This document shows positions 8,623 to 16,895 of a stretch of 64,000 bases of DNA, piece by piece; within the stretch, counting starts at the first letter, position 1; every line of letters starts with the position of its first letter. The stretch is from Archaeoglobus sp. JdFR-37 (GTDB lineage Archaea > Halobacteriota > Archaeoglobi > Archaeoglobales > Archaeoglobaceae). The position numbers and the translations under genes are program-made. The stretch is taken from the NCBI GenBank assembly GCA_002010215.1, contig MTMY01000004.1, positions 62,001 to 126,000 of the forward strand, in the 5' to 3' direction. Under the pieces are notes generated by a model. It saw only the letters and a list, made by a program, of their open reading frames with translations, was not told the origin of the DNA and searched no databases.

Positions 8623-9548
8623 GCGGAAAACTGGAATTCGACGAGAACGATTCGGAGAAGACTGAGAAGAACAGTAGCGTTGAAAAGAGGCTTGAGGAAA
8701 TAAAATCTCATTTCGGAGACTTGATAACTGATGAAGCTGCAAAACTTCTGGCAGAATATTCTCTGGGGATTCTTCACGTGACAAAGGTCTGTGAGCTGAA
8801 AAACAGAAGGGGGAAGGTTCTTCTCGAAGGTGTTGTTGAGAGTCCGAAAGCGAGAGAGAAAGCTGGAAGCTTTATTTTAAAGGATGACAGCGGTGCTGTC
8901 AGAGTCGTGCTGTGGAATGATGCTGCTGAGCTGATAAAAACTGGTGATGTGGCTGCTGGCGACACCGTTAGGGTCAAGGGATTGGTGAAAGATGAAGAAG
9001 TTTTTATCAGAGATGCATCTGATGTGGAAGTGCTCAGCTTGGCAGGCCAAGAAGTTAAAGGTATCGTGCTTGCCTGTTCCAAGGCAGGAAGGCAGTACAA
9101 CGTGGCTTTTTACACCGATAAAATTGAAATTCTCGCCTCATCCTTCCCCATTCCTGAGCCTTTACCAGCCAGGGTTTCTGCGGTTGTAACAGATAAATTC
9201 ATCAGAAGTGTTAGCTCTGTGGAACCGGTAGAGTTTCAGTTCTCGTTCACTCCCATCAGGAAAGTCATCCCTCTTCACCCCTGCAACATTAGGGGCTTTG
9301 TAACGGGAATTGGCGAAGAGAGAGCAGTCAGGGGTGGAAAAAGTCTGGTTACCGAACTTGTGATGAGCGACGGAGAGGACAGTGTAAGGGCGGTTTTCTG
9401 GGATGATGCAGCAAGGCATGTCAGAAAGGTGGCACCTGGAGATGTGGTGGAGATCTACAACGGCTACGCAAAGATAGGGAGAGACGGAGAGATGGAGGTG
9501 AACGTGGGGTTCAGTTCAGCCATCAGAATAGTTAAGAATCTCTTTTGA
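8619..9548 (+). CDS. RPA-like single-stranded DNA-binding protein
   Basis: A protein of about 309 residues with two recognisable OB folds: about 55-135 (VLLEGVVESP ... VRVVLWNDAA) and about 215-305 (IRGFVTGIGEE ... VRAVFWDDAARHV). The repeat of the VRxVxWxDAA strand is typical of archaeal RPA/Ssb proteins. No C-terminal zinc finger is visible. The start is best read as TTG 8619, six bases after GGGGTGG; GTG 8610 is the alternative. It binds ssDNA in replication or repair and is co-directional with the primase-like gene. Confidence 0.82.
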   Translation: MSGKLEFDENDSEKTEKNSSVEKRLEEIKSHFGDLITDEAAKLLAEYSLGILHVTKVCELKNRRGKVLLEGVVESPKAREKAGSFILKDDSGAVRVVLWNDAAELIKTGDVAAGDTVRVKGLVKDEEVFIRDASDVEVLSLAGQEVKGIVLACSKAGRQYNVAFYTDKIEILASSFPIPEPLPARVSAVVTDKFIRSVSSVEPVEFQFSFTPIRKVIPLHPCNIRGFVTGIGEERAVRGGKSLVTELVMSDGEDSVRAVFWDDAARHVRKVAPGDVVEIYNGYAKIGRDGEMEVNVGFSSAIRIVKNLF

Positions 9549-9630
9549 CTTTTCCGGATTTTTCTGGATTTTCTAATTATCCTTTATCCCCAACCCGCGC
9601 CCCAAAACAATCCCCCAAACACCCCATCCA

Positions 9631-10671
9631 TCACCCACATATCTCCTTTATCGCCTCAATCAGTCTGTCGTTTTCATCCTCTCTGCCCACAGTTATTCTA
9701 ACATGAGGCCCATCCAGGCCCATAAGGCCGGTTACATCCCTAACTATTATGCCCTCCTCCAGCAGTTTGGCTGTCAGTTCAGTAAAGCTGTGCCTACACA
9801 GCAGAAAGTTGGCATCTGAAGGATAAATTTGAAAGAATTTCGAAAGTTCCTTTCTCAATCTTTCACGCTCTTTCAAAATTCTTGCCTTGAGTTCCATGAA
9901 GTAGTCTATGCACTTCAGAACAGCAATAGCAGCAAAATATGCGGTCTGGGAGATTGAAAACGGACTTCTGATTTTTTCCAACGCCGAAGCCATTTCCTGA
10001 GAGGCTATTGCATACCCGACCCTCAGGCCTGCTAAACCGAAAAATTTGGAGAATGTCCTGAGAACTATTAGATTGTCGTGGCTTTCAACCATATCCACGC
10101 AGCTCTTGCCCGAGAATTCCACGTAAGCTTCATCCAGAACCACGTAACCATTAAAACTCTCCACAATCTCCTCCACAACCTTCCTTTCTATCATATTCCC
10201 TGTCGGATTGTTGGGTGAGCATAGGAAAATTAGCTTCCCATACGGCACCTCTGGCTGAATTTTGTAACCTTCAAACTCAGGAAAGATAATGCTTGCATCC
10301 CTAAGCATGGAAGCGAGTACATAATAGCTGTAGGATGGCATTGGGATGATGACTCTGTCAAATGGTTCAACTACTGCATCTACTACAAGCTTTATCAGCT
10401 CGCTTGCCCCGGCAGCCGGAACAACGTTCTCCACTGAACACCCTACGTATCCGGCTATCCTTTCTTTGAGCTCCCTGTATCCGGGATGAGGATATCTGCT
10501 GGCAACTTCTACACTCTTCATTATAGCCTCAATAACCTCCTCGGGAAGAGGATAGGGATTCTCATTTGAGGCGAGCTGGATTACGTTCCCTCTGTCAAAC
10601 CCCTTCCTGATGAGGTCTTCAGGAAACAAACCAGCATCATAAGGGTTGATTATCCTAATTACTGGACGCAT
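9631..10671 (-). CDS. hisC: Histidinol-phosphate aminotransferase
   Basis: PLP enzyme of class I/II with 346 residues. The lysine motif TFSKFFGLAGLRVGYA near 205, the LASNENPYPLP segment near 35 and the C-terminal HVRITVGREDENDRLI support HisC. It converts imidazole-acetol phosphate to histidinol phosphate with glutamate as amino donor. No other his gene is nearby; it lies downstream of the glutamine synthetase gene, so the neighbourhood is nitrogen metabolism. A broader aromatic or phenylalanine transaminase activity is possible in this family. Confidence 0.88.
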   Translation of the reverse strand: MRPVIRIINPYDAGLFPEDLIRKGFDRGNVIQLASNENPYPLPEEVIEAIMKSVEVASRYPHPGYRELKERIAGYVGCSVENVVPAAGASELIKLVVDAVVEPFDRVIIPMPSYSYYVLASMLRDASIIFPEFEGYKIQPEVPYGKLIFLCSPNNPTGNMIERKVVEEIVESFNGYVVLDEAYVEFSGKSCVDMVESHDNLIVLRTFSKFFGLAGLRVGYAIASQEMASALEKIRSPFSISQTAYFAAIAVLKCIDYFMELKARILKERERLRKELSKFFQIYPSDANFLLCRHSFTELTAKLLEEGIIVRDVTGLMGLDGPHVRITVGREDENDRLIEAIKEICG

Positions 10672-10715
10672 AAAATTTTTAAAATAAAAATAGATTTAAG
10701 GGTTTCTGTTAGGCT

Positions 10716-11042
10716 CTACTCAGCCTCAAATTCCTTCTTCAGCTTCTCAACCCAGCTTTCAAGCTCGTCAAGTTCCACGAACTTGAACTCCTTCTCACCA
10801 AGCCCGGCAAGGGCCCAGAAAAGCCTTGCCACCACTGCCATGAGCTTTCCTGCGTAGCCAGGGCTGTGAGGAAGGAGAGCAGCAGCAAGATCGCCCAGCT
10901 CTTCAAGCTTGGCCTTATCCAGCTCTCCGGCTTTCTCACTTGCCACTCCCAGCACGGTTATTCCGCTTCCAAGAACCCTCTCCCTTGTTGCATAATACTT
11001 GGCAGCCTCGCTGGTTATGCGATGAACACCCAACTCTAACAC
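10716..11042 (-). CDS. Uncharacterised small protein after glnA
   Basis: A protein of 108 residues that I do not recognise, mostly alpha-helical, with an Ala/Leu-rich centre and acidic C terminus. It starts at GTG 11042 behind an AAAGGGGGG Shine-Dalgarno, 13 bases after the glnA stop, so it is almost surely co-transcribed with glnA. It may modulate nitrogen assimilation, but nothing in the sequence proves it. It is not a PII protein: there is no T-loop-like YG motif and the fold pattern differs. Confidence 0.65.
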   Translation of the reverse strand: MLELGVHRITSEAAKYYATRERVLGSGITVLGVASEKAGELDKAKLEELGDLAAALLPHSPGYAGKLMAVVARLFWALAGLGEKEFKFVELDELESWVEKLKKEFEAE

Positions 11043-11055
11043 CCCCTTTTCTCAT

Positions 11056-12507
11056 TTAGATGTCCAAGTATTTCATTATTTCCCACGGCGTGATGTACAG
11101 GCAGTACTGGTTCCACTCGTCAATCTTCAGCCCCATGAAGGCATCGAAGATGTGGCTCCCAAGAGCTTTCTGTATCACCTCATCGCTGGCCAAGTGGTCG
11201 AGAGCGTCGCGAAGCGTCGTTGGTAGTTCACCTATCCTGTATTCCCTCTTCTTCGCCTCAGTCAGCTCGTAAACATCCTCCATAACCGGATCTCCGGGGT
11301 CAATTTTCTTCTTGATACCATCCAGACCTGCGGCCACCATAGCTGAGAACGCAAGGTACGGATTCGCACTGGGATCAGCACCTCTGTATTCAACTCTGAT
11401 GGCTGAAGGCTTCTTGTGGTACATGGGAACTCTCACCAGAGCGCTTCTGTTCCTTGGGCTCCAGCAGATGTAAATCGGTGCTTCGAATCCCGGCACAAGG
11501 CGCTTGTAGGAGTTCACAGTTGGTGCGCAGAGAGCTGTAAGCGCTTTAGCATGCTCCAGCAATCCACCTATGTAATACCTGGCCTTCTGGCTGAGCATGT
11601 ACTCGTCATCCGGGTCGGCGAAGATGTTTGTCCCTTTGAAGGGCTCACCCTCCCAGAGGCTCTGGTGAGTGTGCATCCCGCTGGCGTTGTCGAGATAGAG
11701 CGGTTTGGGCATGAAGATAGCCATAAGACCGTACATTGAAGCGATGTTTTTAGCTGCGAACTTGTACAGGAAGAATGCATCGCTGACATCAATAAGCTGC
11801 TTTGGCTTGAAGTCAAGCTCTACCTGGCCTGCTGTTGCAACTTCGTGGTGGTGGTATTCAACCTCAACATCCAGCTGCTCCAGATAATAAACCAGCTCAT
11901 TTCTGTACTCAACGGTGGTGTCTTCAGGCGGAGCTCTGAAATAACCTTCCTTGGGCCTGATTATAAAACCTCCTGGTGTCGTTTCGGGGCTTCTCGGCAT
12001 AACTCTGGGCGGACCCCAAGAGTCTCCAGCACCACCGTTGGGTGAGACCCAGAAATCCCAGGTGAGATTTGTTGGATCGACACTCTCAAACAGGAAGAAC
12101 TCAATTTCTGGACCAAATATGGCAGAGAGTCCCTTGTCTGAGAGCTCCTCCATTATCCTCTTCGCCACGTATCCTCGGGGGTCACAATCTGCAACGTTTT
12201 CGCCCCATGCTTCATAAACATCCCCGAACATTATGGCTGTCTTTTGCACTGGGTCATCTATCCAAGGCACAATCTTAAGGGTGGAAGCGTCTGGCATCCA
12301 GACCATGTCACTCTGCTCTATGGTCTTGAACCCCCTGACAGACGAACCATCAAAACCTATGCCCTCGAATGCCCCACCTTCGGTGAACTCTCTGGCCGGT
12401 ATGCTGAATGTTTGCAGAATCCCTCTTACATCAGAAAAAGCACACAAAACCTGTCTTACTCCATTTTCTTTCAATATCTTTTTTGCCTGCTCGATGGCTT
12501 CGCTCAT
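11056..12507 (-). CDS. glnA: Glutamine synthetase, type I
   Basis: GS type I of 483 residues making glutamine from glutamate, ammonia and ATP. Motifs: FDGSSVRGF near 52, metal site FGPEIEFFLF near 135, NASGMHTHQSLW near 280, RVEYRGADPSANPYLAFSA near 388. The canonical adenylylation segment NLYDLP is replaced by EYRIGELP, so GlnE-type control is unlikely. It is longer than most GS-I, mainly from an insert near 145-185. Transcribed from its own promoter with an operator-like palindrome (see 12530-12554). Upstream on the same strand lie the glutamate synthase genes, completing a GS/GOGAT pathway. Confidence 0.96.
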   Translation of the reverse strand: MSEAIEQAKKILKENGVRQVLCAFSDVRGILQTFSIPAREFTEGGAFEGIGFDGSSVRGFKTIEQSDMVWMPDASTLKIVPWIDDPVQKTAIMFGDVYEAWGENVADCDPRGYVAKRIMEELSDKGLSAIFGPEIEFFLFESVDPTNLTWDFWVSPNGGAGDSWGPPRVMPRSPETTPGGFIIRPKEGYFRAPPEDTTVEYRNELVYYLEQLDVEVEYHHHEVATAGQVELDFKPKQLIDVSDAFFLYKFAAKNIASMYGLMAIFMPKPLYLDNASGMHTHQSLWEGEPFKGTNIFADPDDEYMLSQKARYYIGGLLEHAKALTALCAPTVNSYKRLVPGFEAPIYICWSPRNRSALVRVPMYHKKPSAIRVEYRGADPSANPYLAFSAMVAAGLDGIKKKIDPGDPVMEDVYELTEAKKREYRIGELPTTLRDALDHLASDEVIQKALGSHIFDAFMGLKIDEWNQYCLYITPWEIMKYLDI

Positions 12508-12529
12508 GCAAAACCTCCCGTTTTTTTAA

Positions 12530-12554
12530 CCCATGATGGCATGGGGTATATAAT
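12530..12554 (-). promoter_or_regulatory. glnA promoter with palindromic operator
   Basis: Reading towards glnA, a TATA box (ATTATATAC, 12554-12546) is followed directly by the inverted repeat CCCATG-n4-CATGGG (12545-12530). The palindrome fills the space between TATA and the expected transcription start, about 12525, where a bound repressor would block polymerase. It differs from the methanogen NrpR operators GGTA-n6-TACC and GGAA-n6-TTCC. The rest of 12555-12722 shows nothing beyond AT-rich spacer. Confidence 0.55.
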
Positions 12555-12722
12555 TTTTTCTTAACTCCACATTTTTCTAAAAATTTTTTAGAGAGTGGGA
12601 GGTGCGTCGAGTGTAACCTTAGATTGGAGGGTAGAAAAACATCCAAATAAAAACAGAAAAATAGGAAGTTCAGAGACTTAAAGGCTTAAATTAACCTTAA
12701 TTTAACCTTCGTAAACTTATTC

Positions 12723-14159
12723 TCACAACCTGAAGGGTTTATCCCATCCGGCCAGCTTAACGCCAGTGATGGCTGATGCATTTATTGTCAAAGCCCTCAG
12801 GTCCTCCATCTCCAGATTTCTTACATCTGTCTTCCCAGCCTGTTGAGTTAGTATTTTGAGCTCCTCGGTCATCGCTTTGATGTAGTTGTAAACCTTAATG
12901 CCACCCTTCTCTGCATCAAGTCTCCTCCTCAGCTTTGGATCCTGCGTGGCGATGCCCTTCGGGCACTTGCCAAGATGGCATTGTCTGCAGACTGTGCAGC
13001 CGAGGGCGATTAGGAAGCCAGTACCGATCTGGACTGCATCTGCTCCAAGGGCGATGGCTTTGGCGATATCAGCACCTGTCCTTATCCCTCCTGCTGCTAC
13101 CAAGCTAACCTTATCTCTTAATCCGATTTCCTTGAGGGCCTGATCAGCCTGAACAATGGCTGCTATCGTGGGCACTCCAGCATGGTTGGCAACCACATCT
13201 GGTGTTGCTCCCGTCCCTCCCTGCATGCCATCAACCACTATGATGTCTGCTCCAGCTTTGGCAGCGATCTTCACATCATCAGAAACTCTACCAGCAGAGT
13301 ACTTCACTGCTACGGGAATACGCCAGTCTGTTATTTCGCGGAGCTGTTCTATCTTCATCGCCAGGTCTTCAGGCCCTATAATGTCCATATGCCTTGCTGG
13401 CGATAGTGCATCCGTTCCCGGCGGTATTCCTCTGATTACCGCAATCTCTTCGGTGACCTTCTCTCCAAGCAGATGGCCACCCATACCGGCTTTGGCACCC
13501 TGTCCTATCTTTATCTCGATTCCATCAGCATCATTAAGGTACTTTGCCGAAACTCCAAACCTTCCGCTGGCGTACTGAGCAATTAGAAGCTTTGCATGCT
13601 TCCTCTCCTCAGGATGCATACCGCCTTCGCCTGTATTTGTCGCTGTCCCCGCCATGGCAGTTCCCACGGCAATCGCAACCTTCGCTTCTAGGCTTATTGC
13701 TCCAAAGCTCATGGCTGCTGCGATGATGGGTGTTTCAAGCACCAGGGGCTCCTCTGCGTATCTGTCTCCTATAACCACTCTGGTGTTGCAGGGCTCTCTA
13801 TACTTATCTATAGGTGGACGGGAAGTTTGAGCTGGCAAAATTACAAATTCATCGAAATGAGGAACCGGGCGGGTAGCTCCAGTTCCCCTTACAATATATT
13901 CTCCACTTTCAGCTTTCCGCCAAATCTCGTGAACTATGCTCCTGCTCCAGATGCCCCTATCTTCAAGATCTGACGTTCCTGCTACCTGGATTGCTGCAGC
14001 GGGACAAACATCAACGCAGTTGCCGCATCCAACACAGGATGTCTGGGATGCCACAACAGGCATCTTGTCCTCTTCCTGCAAAGCTCCAGTGGGGCACCAC
14101 CTAACACATCTCAGACAATTAATGCATCTTTCCCTGTCAATGGTTATTTCAAAAACCAT
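12723..14159 (-). CDS. Archaeal glutamate synthase, FMN-binding subunit with ferredoxin domain
   Basis: A protein of 478 residues. It has an N-terminal 2[4Fe-4S] ferredoxin domain (CINCLRCVRWCP near 12; CVGCGNCVDVCP near 42) fused to the FMN-binding barrel of glutamate synthase (GEGGMHPEE, GQGAKAGMGGHLLGEKV, VDGMQGGTGATP). A cysteine cluster motif CTVCRQCHLGKCPKG near 390 serves the 3Fe-4S centre. It makes glutamate from 2-oxoglutarate and ammonia delivered by the amidotransferase subunit. Last of three consecutive gltB-type genes on this strand; it shares one base with the GXGXG gene. Confidence 0.93.
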   Translation of the reverse strand: MVFEITIDRERCINCLRCVRWCPTGALQEEDKMPVVASQTSCVGCGNCVDVCPAAAIQVAGTSDLEDRGIWSRSIVHEIWRKAESGEYIVRGTGATRPVPHFDEFVILPAQTSRPPIDKYREPCNTRVVIGDRYAEEPLVLETPIIAAAMSFGAISLEAKVAIAVGTAMAGTATNTGEGGMHPEERKHAKLLIAQYASGRFGVSAKYLNDADGIEIKIGQGAKAGMGGHLLGEKVTEEIAVIRGIPPGTDALSPARHMDIIGPEDLAMKIEQLREITDWRIPVAVKYSAGRVSDDVKIAAKAGADIIVVDGMQGGTGATPDVVANHAGVPTIAAIVQADQALKEIGLRDKVSLVAAGGIRTGADIAKAIALGADAVQIGTGFLIALGCTVCRQCHLGKCPKGIATQDPKLRRRLDAEKGGIKVYNYIKAMTEELKILTQQAGKTDVRNLEMEDLRALTINASAITGVKLAGWDKPFRL

Positions 14160-14836
14160 TATCCCTCCTCCGATGGAGCACTACCATAAACAAACCTCTT
14201 CCTTATAGGAATGATTTTCCTGAAGCTTGAAGTGGATGAATTGAAATTGTATTTCTTGAGGACATCTTTGAGCCATTCCTCATCCTTCTCATCTATTTCA
14301 ACAATTTTTGCATTCTTACCCAGACTCTCAACCTCTCCCTTCACATAAATAACTCCTCTAACGATGCTTTCCCCAGCCATACTCCGCAGATTTCCCAGAA
14401 CAACCATTCTGCCCCCCATCATGTAAAGCCCTGTCATGAAATCACTGTCTCCGCCTATGATTATGGTTCCGTTTTTCATTATCTCTCCTGTTCTCGCCCC
14501 TGCATCACCTCTGACCACAATAACTCCGCCGTATATACCCTGACCCACTCCATCACCAGCGTTGCCCCTTATTTCAAGATAACCATTGGTCATGTTGTCT
14601 CCGGCAAACCATCCTGCGTTCTTCTCCACGATGATTCTAGGCTGGTGTGCCATGGTTGCAACGAAGAAGCCGACACTTCCCTTTATCTCAACTTCAACTT
14701 CTCCTACAAGACCTGCAGCAATGTAATGCTTTGCGCCAGGATTCTTCAAAACAATCTTCCTCTCCCCATTCCTTACCGCTTCCTTAAGCATTCTGTTTAT
14801 CTCTCTAACACTAAGGTCTCTGCAATCTATCTCCAT
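14159..14836 (-). CDS. Glutamate synthase GXGXG-domain subunit
   Basis: A protein of about 225 residues made of the beta-helix GXGXG domain that forms the C-terminal part of bacterial GltB. Repeated glycine turns are visible (GNAGDGVGQGIYGG, RGDAGARTG, GGDSDFMTGLYMMGGRMVVLG). Structural subunit linking amidotransferase and FMN sites. I choose ATG 14836 (MEIDCRDLS, with GGAAG seven bases upstream); the longer reading from 14899 adds an unusual Cys-rich leader and would overlap the previous stop as ATGA. Confidence 0.9.
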   Translation of the reverse strand: MEIDCRDLSVREINRMLKEAVRNGERKIVLKNPGAKHYIAAGLVGEVEVEIKGSVGFFVATMAHQPRIIVEKNAGWFAGDNMTNGYLEIRGNAGDGVGQGIYGGVIVVRGDAGARTGEIMKNGTIIIGGDSDFMTGLYMMGGRMVVLGNLRSMAGESIVRGVIYVKGEVESLGKNAKIVEIDEKDEEWLKDVLKKYNFNSSTSSFRKIIPIRKRFVYGSAPSEEG

Positions 14837-14895
14837 AACATCACTTCCTGGATTTTTCGAATCCCCCGCACACACCACTGAGCAGCATTTCCACA

Positions 14896-15810
14896 TCACT
14901 TCCTGAAAACCCTATATTCTCCGGGGGCCAGATATTCGGTATCAAGACCAAGAGGCTCTAGAGCAACTTCTTCGCTCGATATGGCAAAAACATCTCCGTC
15001 TTCAGCTACCAAAGCTGGTCTCAGTCCGAGTTTGTCCTTTGCAACGCCAATTTCGCTGTCTGTAGATATTATGAAGGCAAAAGGACCATCAAGGTCGTGT
15101 ACAGCACTTTCAAGAGCCTCTTCAAGGTTATATCCCTCAAGGAGCTTATCAGCAACATAATGCACTATGCATTCGGTATCATTGTCGGTGGTGAAGTAGT
15201 GGCCTTTGGCTTCAAGGGATGCCCGAGTCTTCCAGTAGTTGGTGATCTGGCCGTTGTGAACAACGGTAATATCAGGATACAGAAAGCTCTGGAAGGGGTG
15301 TGCATGATATCTATCAACTCCGCTCTCCGTGGAGAACCTGATGTGGCCGATGCCATGGGTTCCACTCCGCTTTGAGACACCGTAAGCTTCGTCAACATGG
15401 GTGATGTAGCCTACATCCTTGAACATCTCAAACTTCCCGGCAGATAGAACAGACACCCCCTCCAGCTCCTGAACGCTTAATGCAAGTTTTCTGAGCTGCG
15501 GGAAAGTGACGCCTTTGATCTTGTAATCCACTATCTCGAAATCGTTTCCAGCTCTTACAAGCTCCACTCCCCTTATCTGGCAGTAGTGAGCCAGCAACTC
15601 CTCGATATTCTCTTTTCTCCTGCCGATATTACCGTTCCCCAGAACTTCAACCTTCATCACGTATTCATCTGCGGCAAGCTCCAGACCTCCATAAAGTGCA
15701 ACCCCTGCCCCATCCTTGCCTCTGTGCTGCAGTCTCTTCATCATCTCTACTATCGTCGCACCCAGCTCTGGATTTTTCCTCCTGAATAGAATGCCAACTA
15801 TTCCGCACAT
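14896..15810 (-). CDS. Glutamate synthase glutamine amidotransferase subunit
   Basis: Class II (Ntn) glutamine amidotransferase of 304 residues. The start at ATG 15810 places the catalytic Cys at position 2 (MCGIVGILF), the decisive reason for this start. Further motifs are LQHRGKDGAG, GIGHIRFSTESGV, HNGQITNYW and DNDTECIVHY. It hydrolyses glutamine and passes ammonia to the FMN subunit. First gene of the three-gene set; a TATA-like tATTTAAATATt lies at about 15850-15860. Confidence 0.93.
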   Translation of the reverse strand: MCGIVGILFRRKNPELGATIVEMMKRLQHRGKDGAGVALYGGLELAADEYVMKVEVLGNGNIGRRKENIEELLAHYCQIRGVELVRAGNDFEIVDYKIKGVTFPQLRKLALSVQELEGVSVLSAGKFEMFKDVGYITHVDEAYGVSKRSGTHGIGHIRFSTESGVDRYHAHPFQSFLYPDITVVHNGQITNYWKTRASLEAKGHYFTTDNDTECIVHYVADKLLEGYNLEEALESAVHDLDGPFAFIISTDSEIGVAKDKLGLRPALVAEDGDVFAISSEEVALEPLGLDTEYLAPGEYRVFRK

Positions 15811-16025
15811 AGCCATCACTGTCCAAATCCGAGAAGGGGAAGTTGAGTTTGTATTTAAATATTGCGAGACATTGGCATACAAATGATAGGCTGGTTGAAA
15901 GATTGGATTATGATTGAGAGAGTGGGAGATATAGTTCCCGCTAAATTGATCGATGACACTTATCCTTAAACTTGTATGAGAATTTTTAGAAAAAGTATTA
16001 TCAGGTCAATCATAAAAACATTATT

Positions 16026-16775
16026 ATGAAGAAACAAAGTATATTGAAGGCCACAGTTTCCGGCCTTCTAACCGGGCCGCTTTTCGTGATCTCAGCAGTA
16101 CTGCTCCACATGATGAATATCAGAGTTTCAGTGCCTCACCCCATCTTGATTTCCCTTTTAATTTCTGGCATTTATCTAATTAGCCATCTGACCAGCTATC
16201 CAACCAACACTTCCAGATCTATAAATAAGTAGGAGTTTATAAAAACAATCATCACAGCAATATTATTTTTCGCATTATTTTCCTACATATCTCTGGGCTA
16301 TACACTTGATTTTCTAAGTATAGGGCCAAAAGGAAAAGATCGACCAATGCTCTATCTTCTTTTCAAGGTGAAGTATGAAGGAGAGAGCATCATTTCAGAG
16401 AAATACTGGGAAAGAGTTCAATGGAGCTTCTATAAACCAGAATGCTACTCCGAAGTCTTTGCAGTAAAGCTCAAAAACCACTCTTTAGAGATTGCAGGAT
16501 TTTATTACGGTGGTTTTAAAACATATCCGTTACAATCTCTTCTTAAATCCGGGTACAGGAAACTGTTTTGTGACGTGACAGACCTCAAAATGGCCTATGA
16601 GAACTACAAAAAGCTGTTAGTAAATTCAGGATTTTCCATCAGTGAGAATCCGAACAGTTTTATGGCCAGAAATGAAAGTACTGTAATTTACTGCCGGTTA
16701 GACGGGAGAAATATTATGGTTGCCAAGGCCGAAAAAACTGAGGAGGATCTTTTAGAGAATATTTTGACGGAATAG
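16026..16775 (+). pseudogene. Membrane protein gene interrupted by in-frame TAG
   Basis: Two stretches in the same frame: 16026-16229 (68 residues with two hydrophobic helices) and 16233-16775, separated by a single TAG at 16230-16232. Reading through gives about 249 codons. The 38 codons after the TAG begin with a third membrane helix (IITAILFFALFSYISL) and contain no ATG, GTG or TTG before ATG 16347, so the second half cannot be started to include its helix. The C-terminal 140 residues are soluble and not recognised. Most simply a nonsense mutation; intact genes here use TAG as a normal stop, which argues against recoding. Confidence 0.6.
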
Positions 16776-16895
16776 GGCTACCTACAAAATGCTCATGCGT
16801 TAAACCTTATCAAACTGTACCAAATGTGGGTTCCCCTGTTTAGGAGTACAAGCCTAGTAAACCCAGTTAATTAAAAATGGAAACCCATCAAATAA

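Noticed and set aside
16230..16232. TAG read as pyrrolysine
   Set aside because: TAG is the normal stop of intact genes in this window, the affected protein is not a methyltransferase, and other TAGs fall in a gene with frameshifts.
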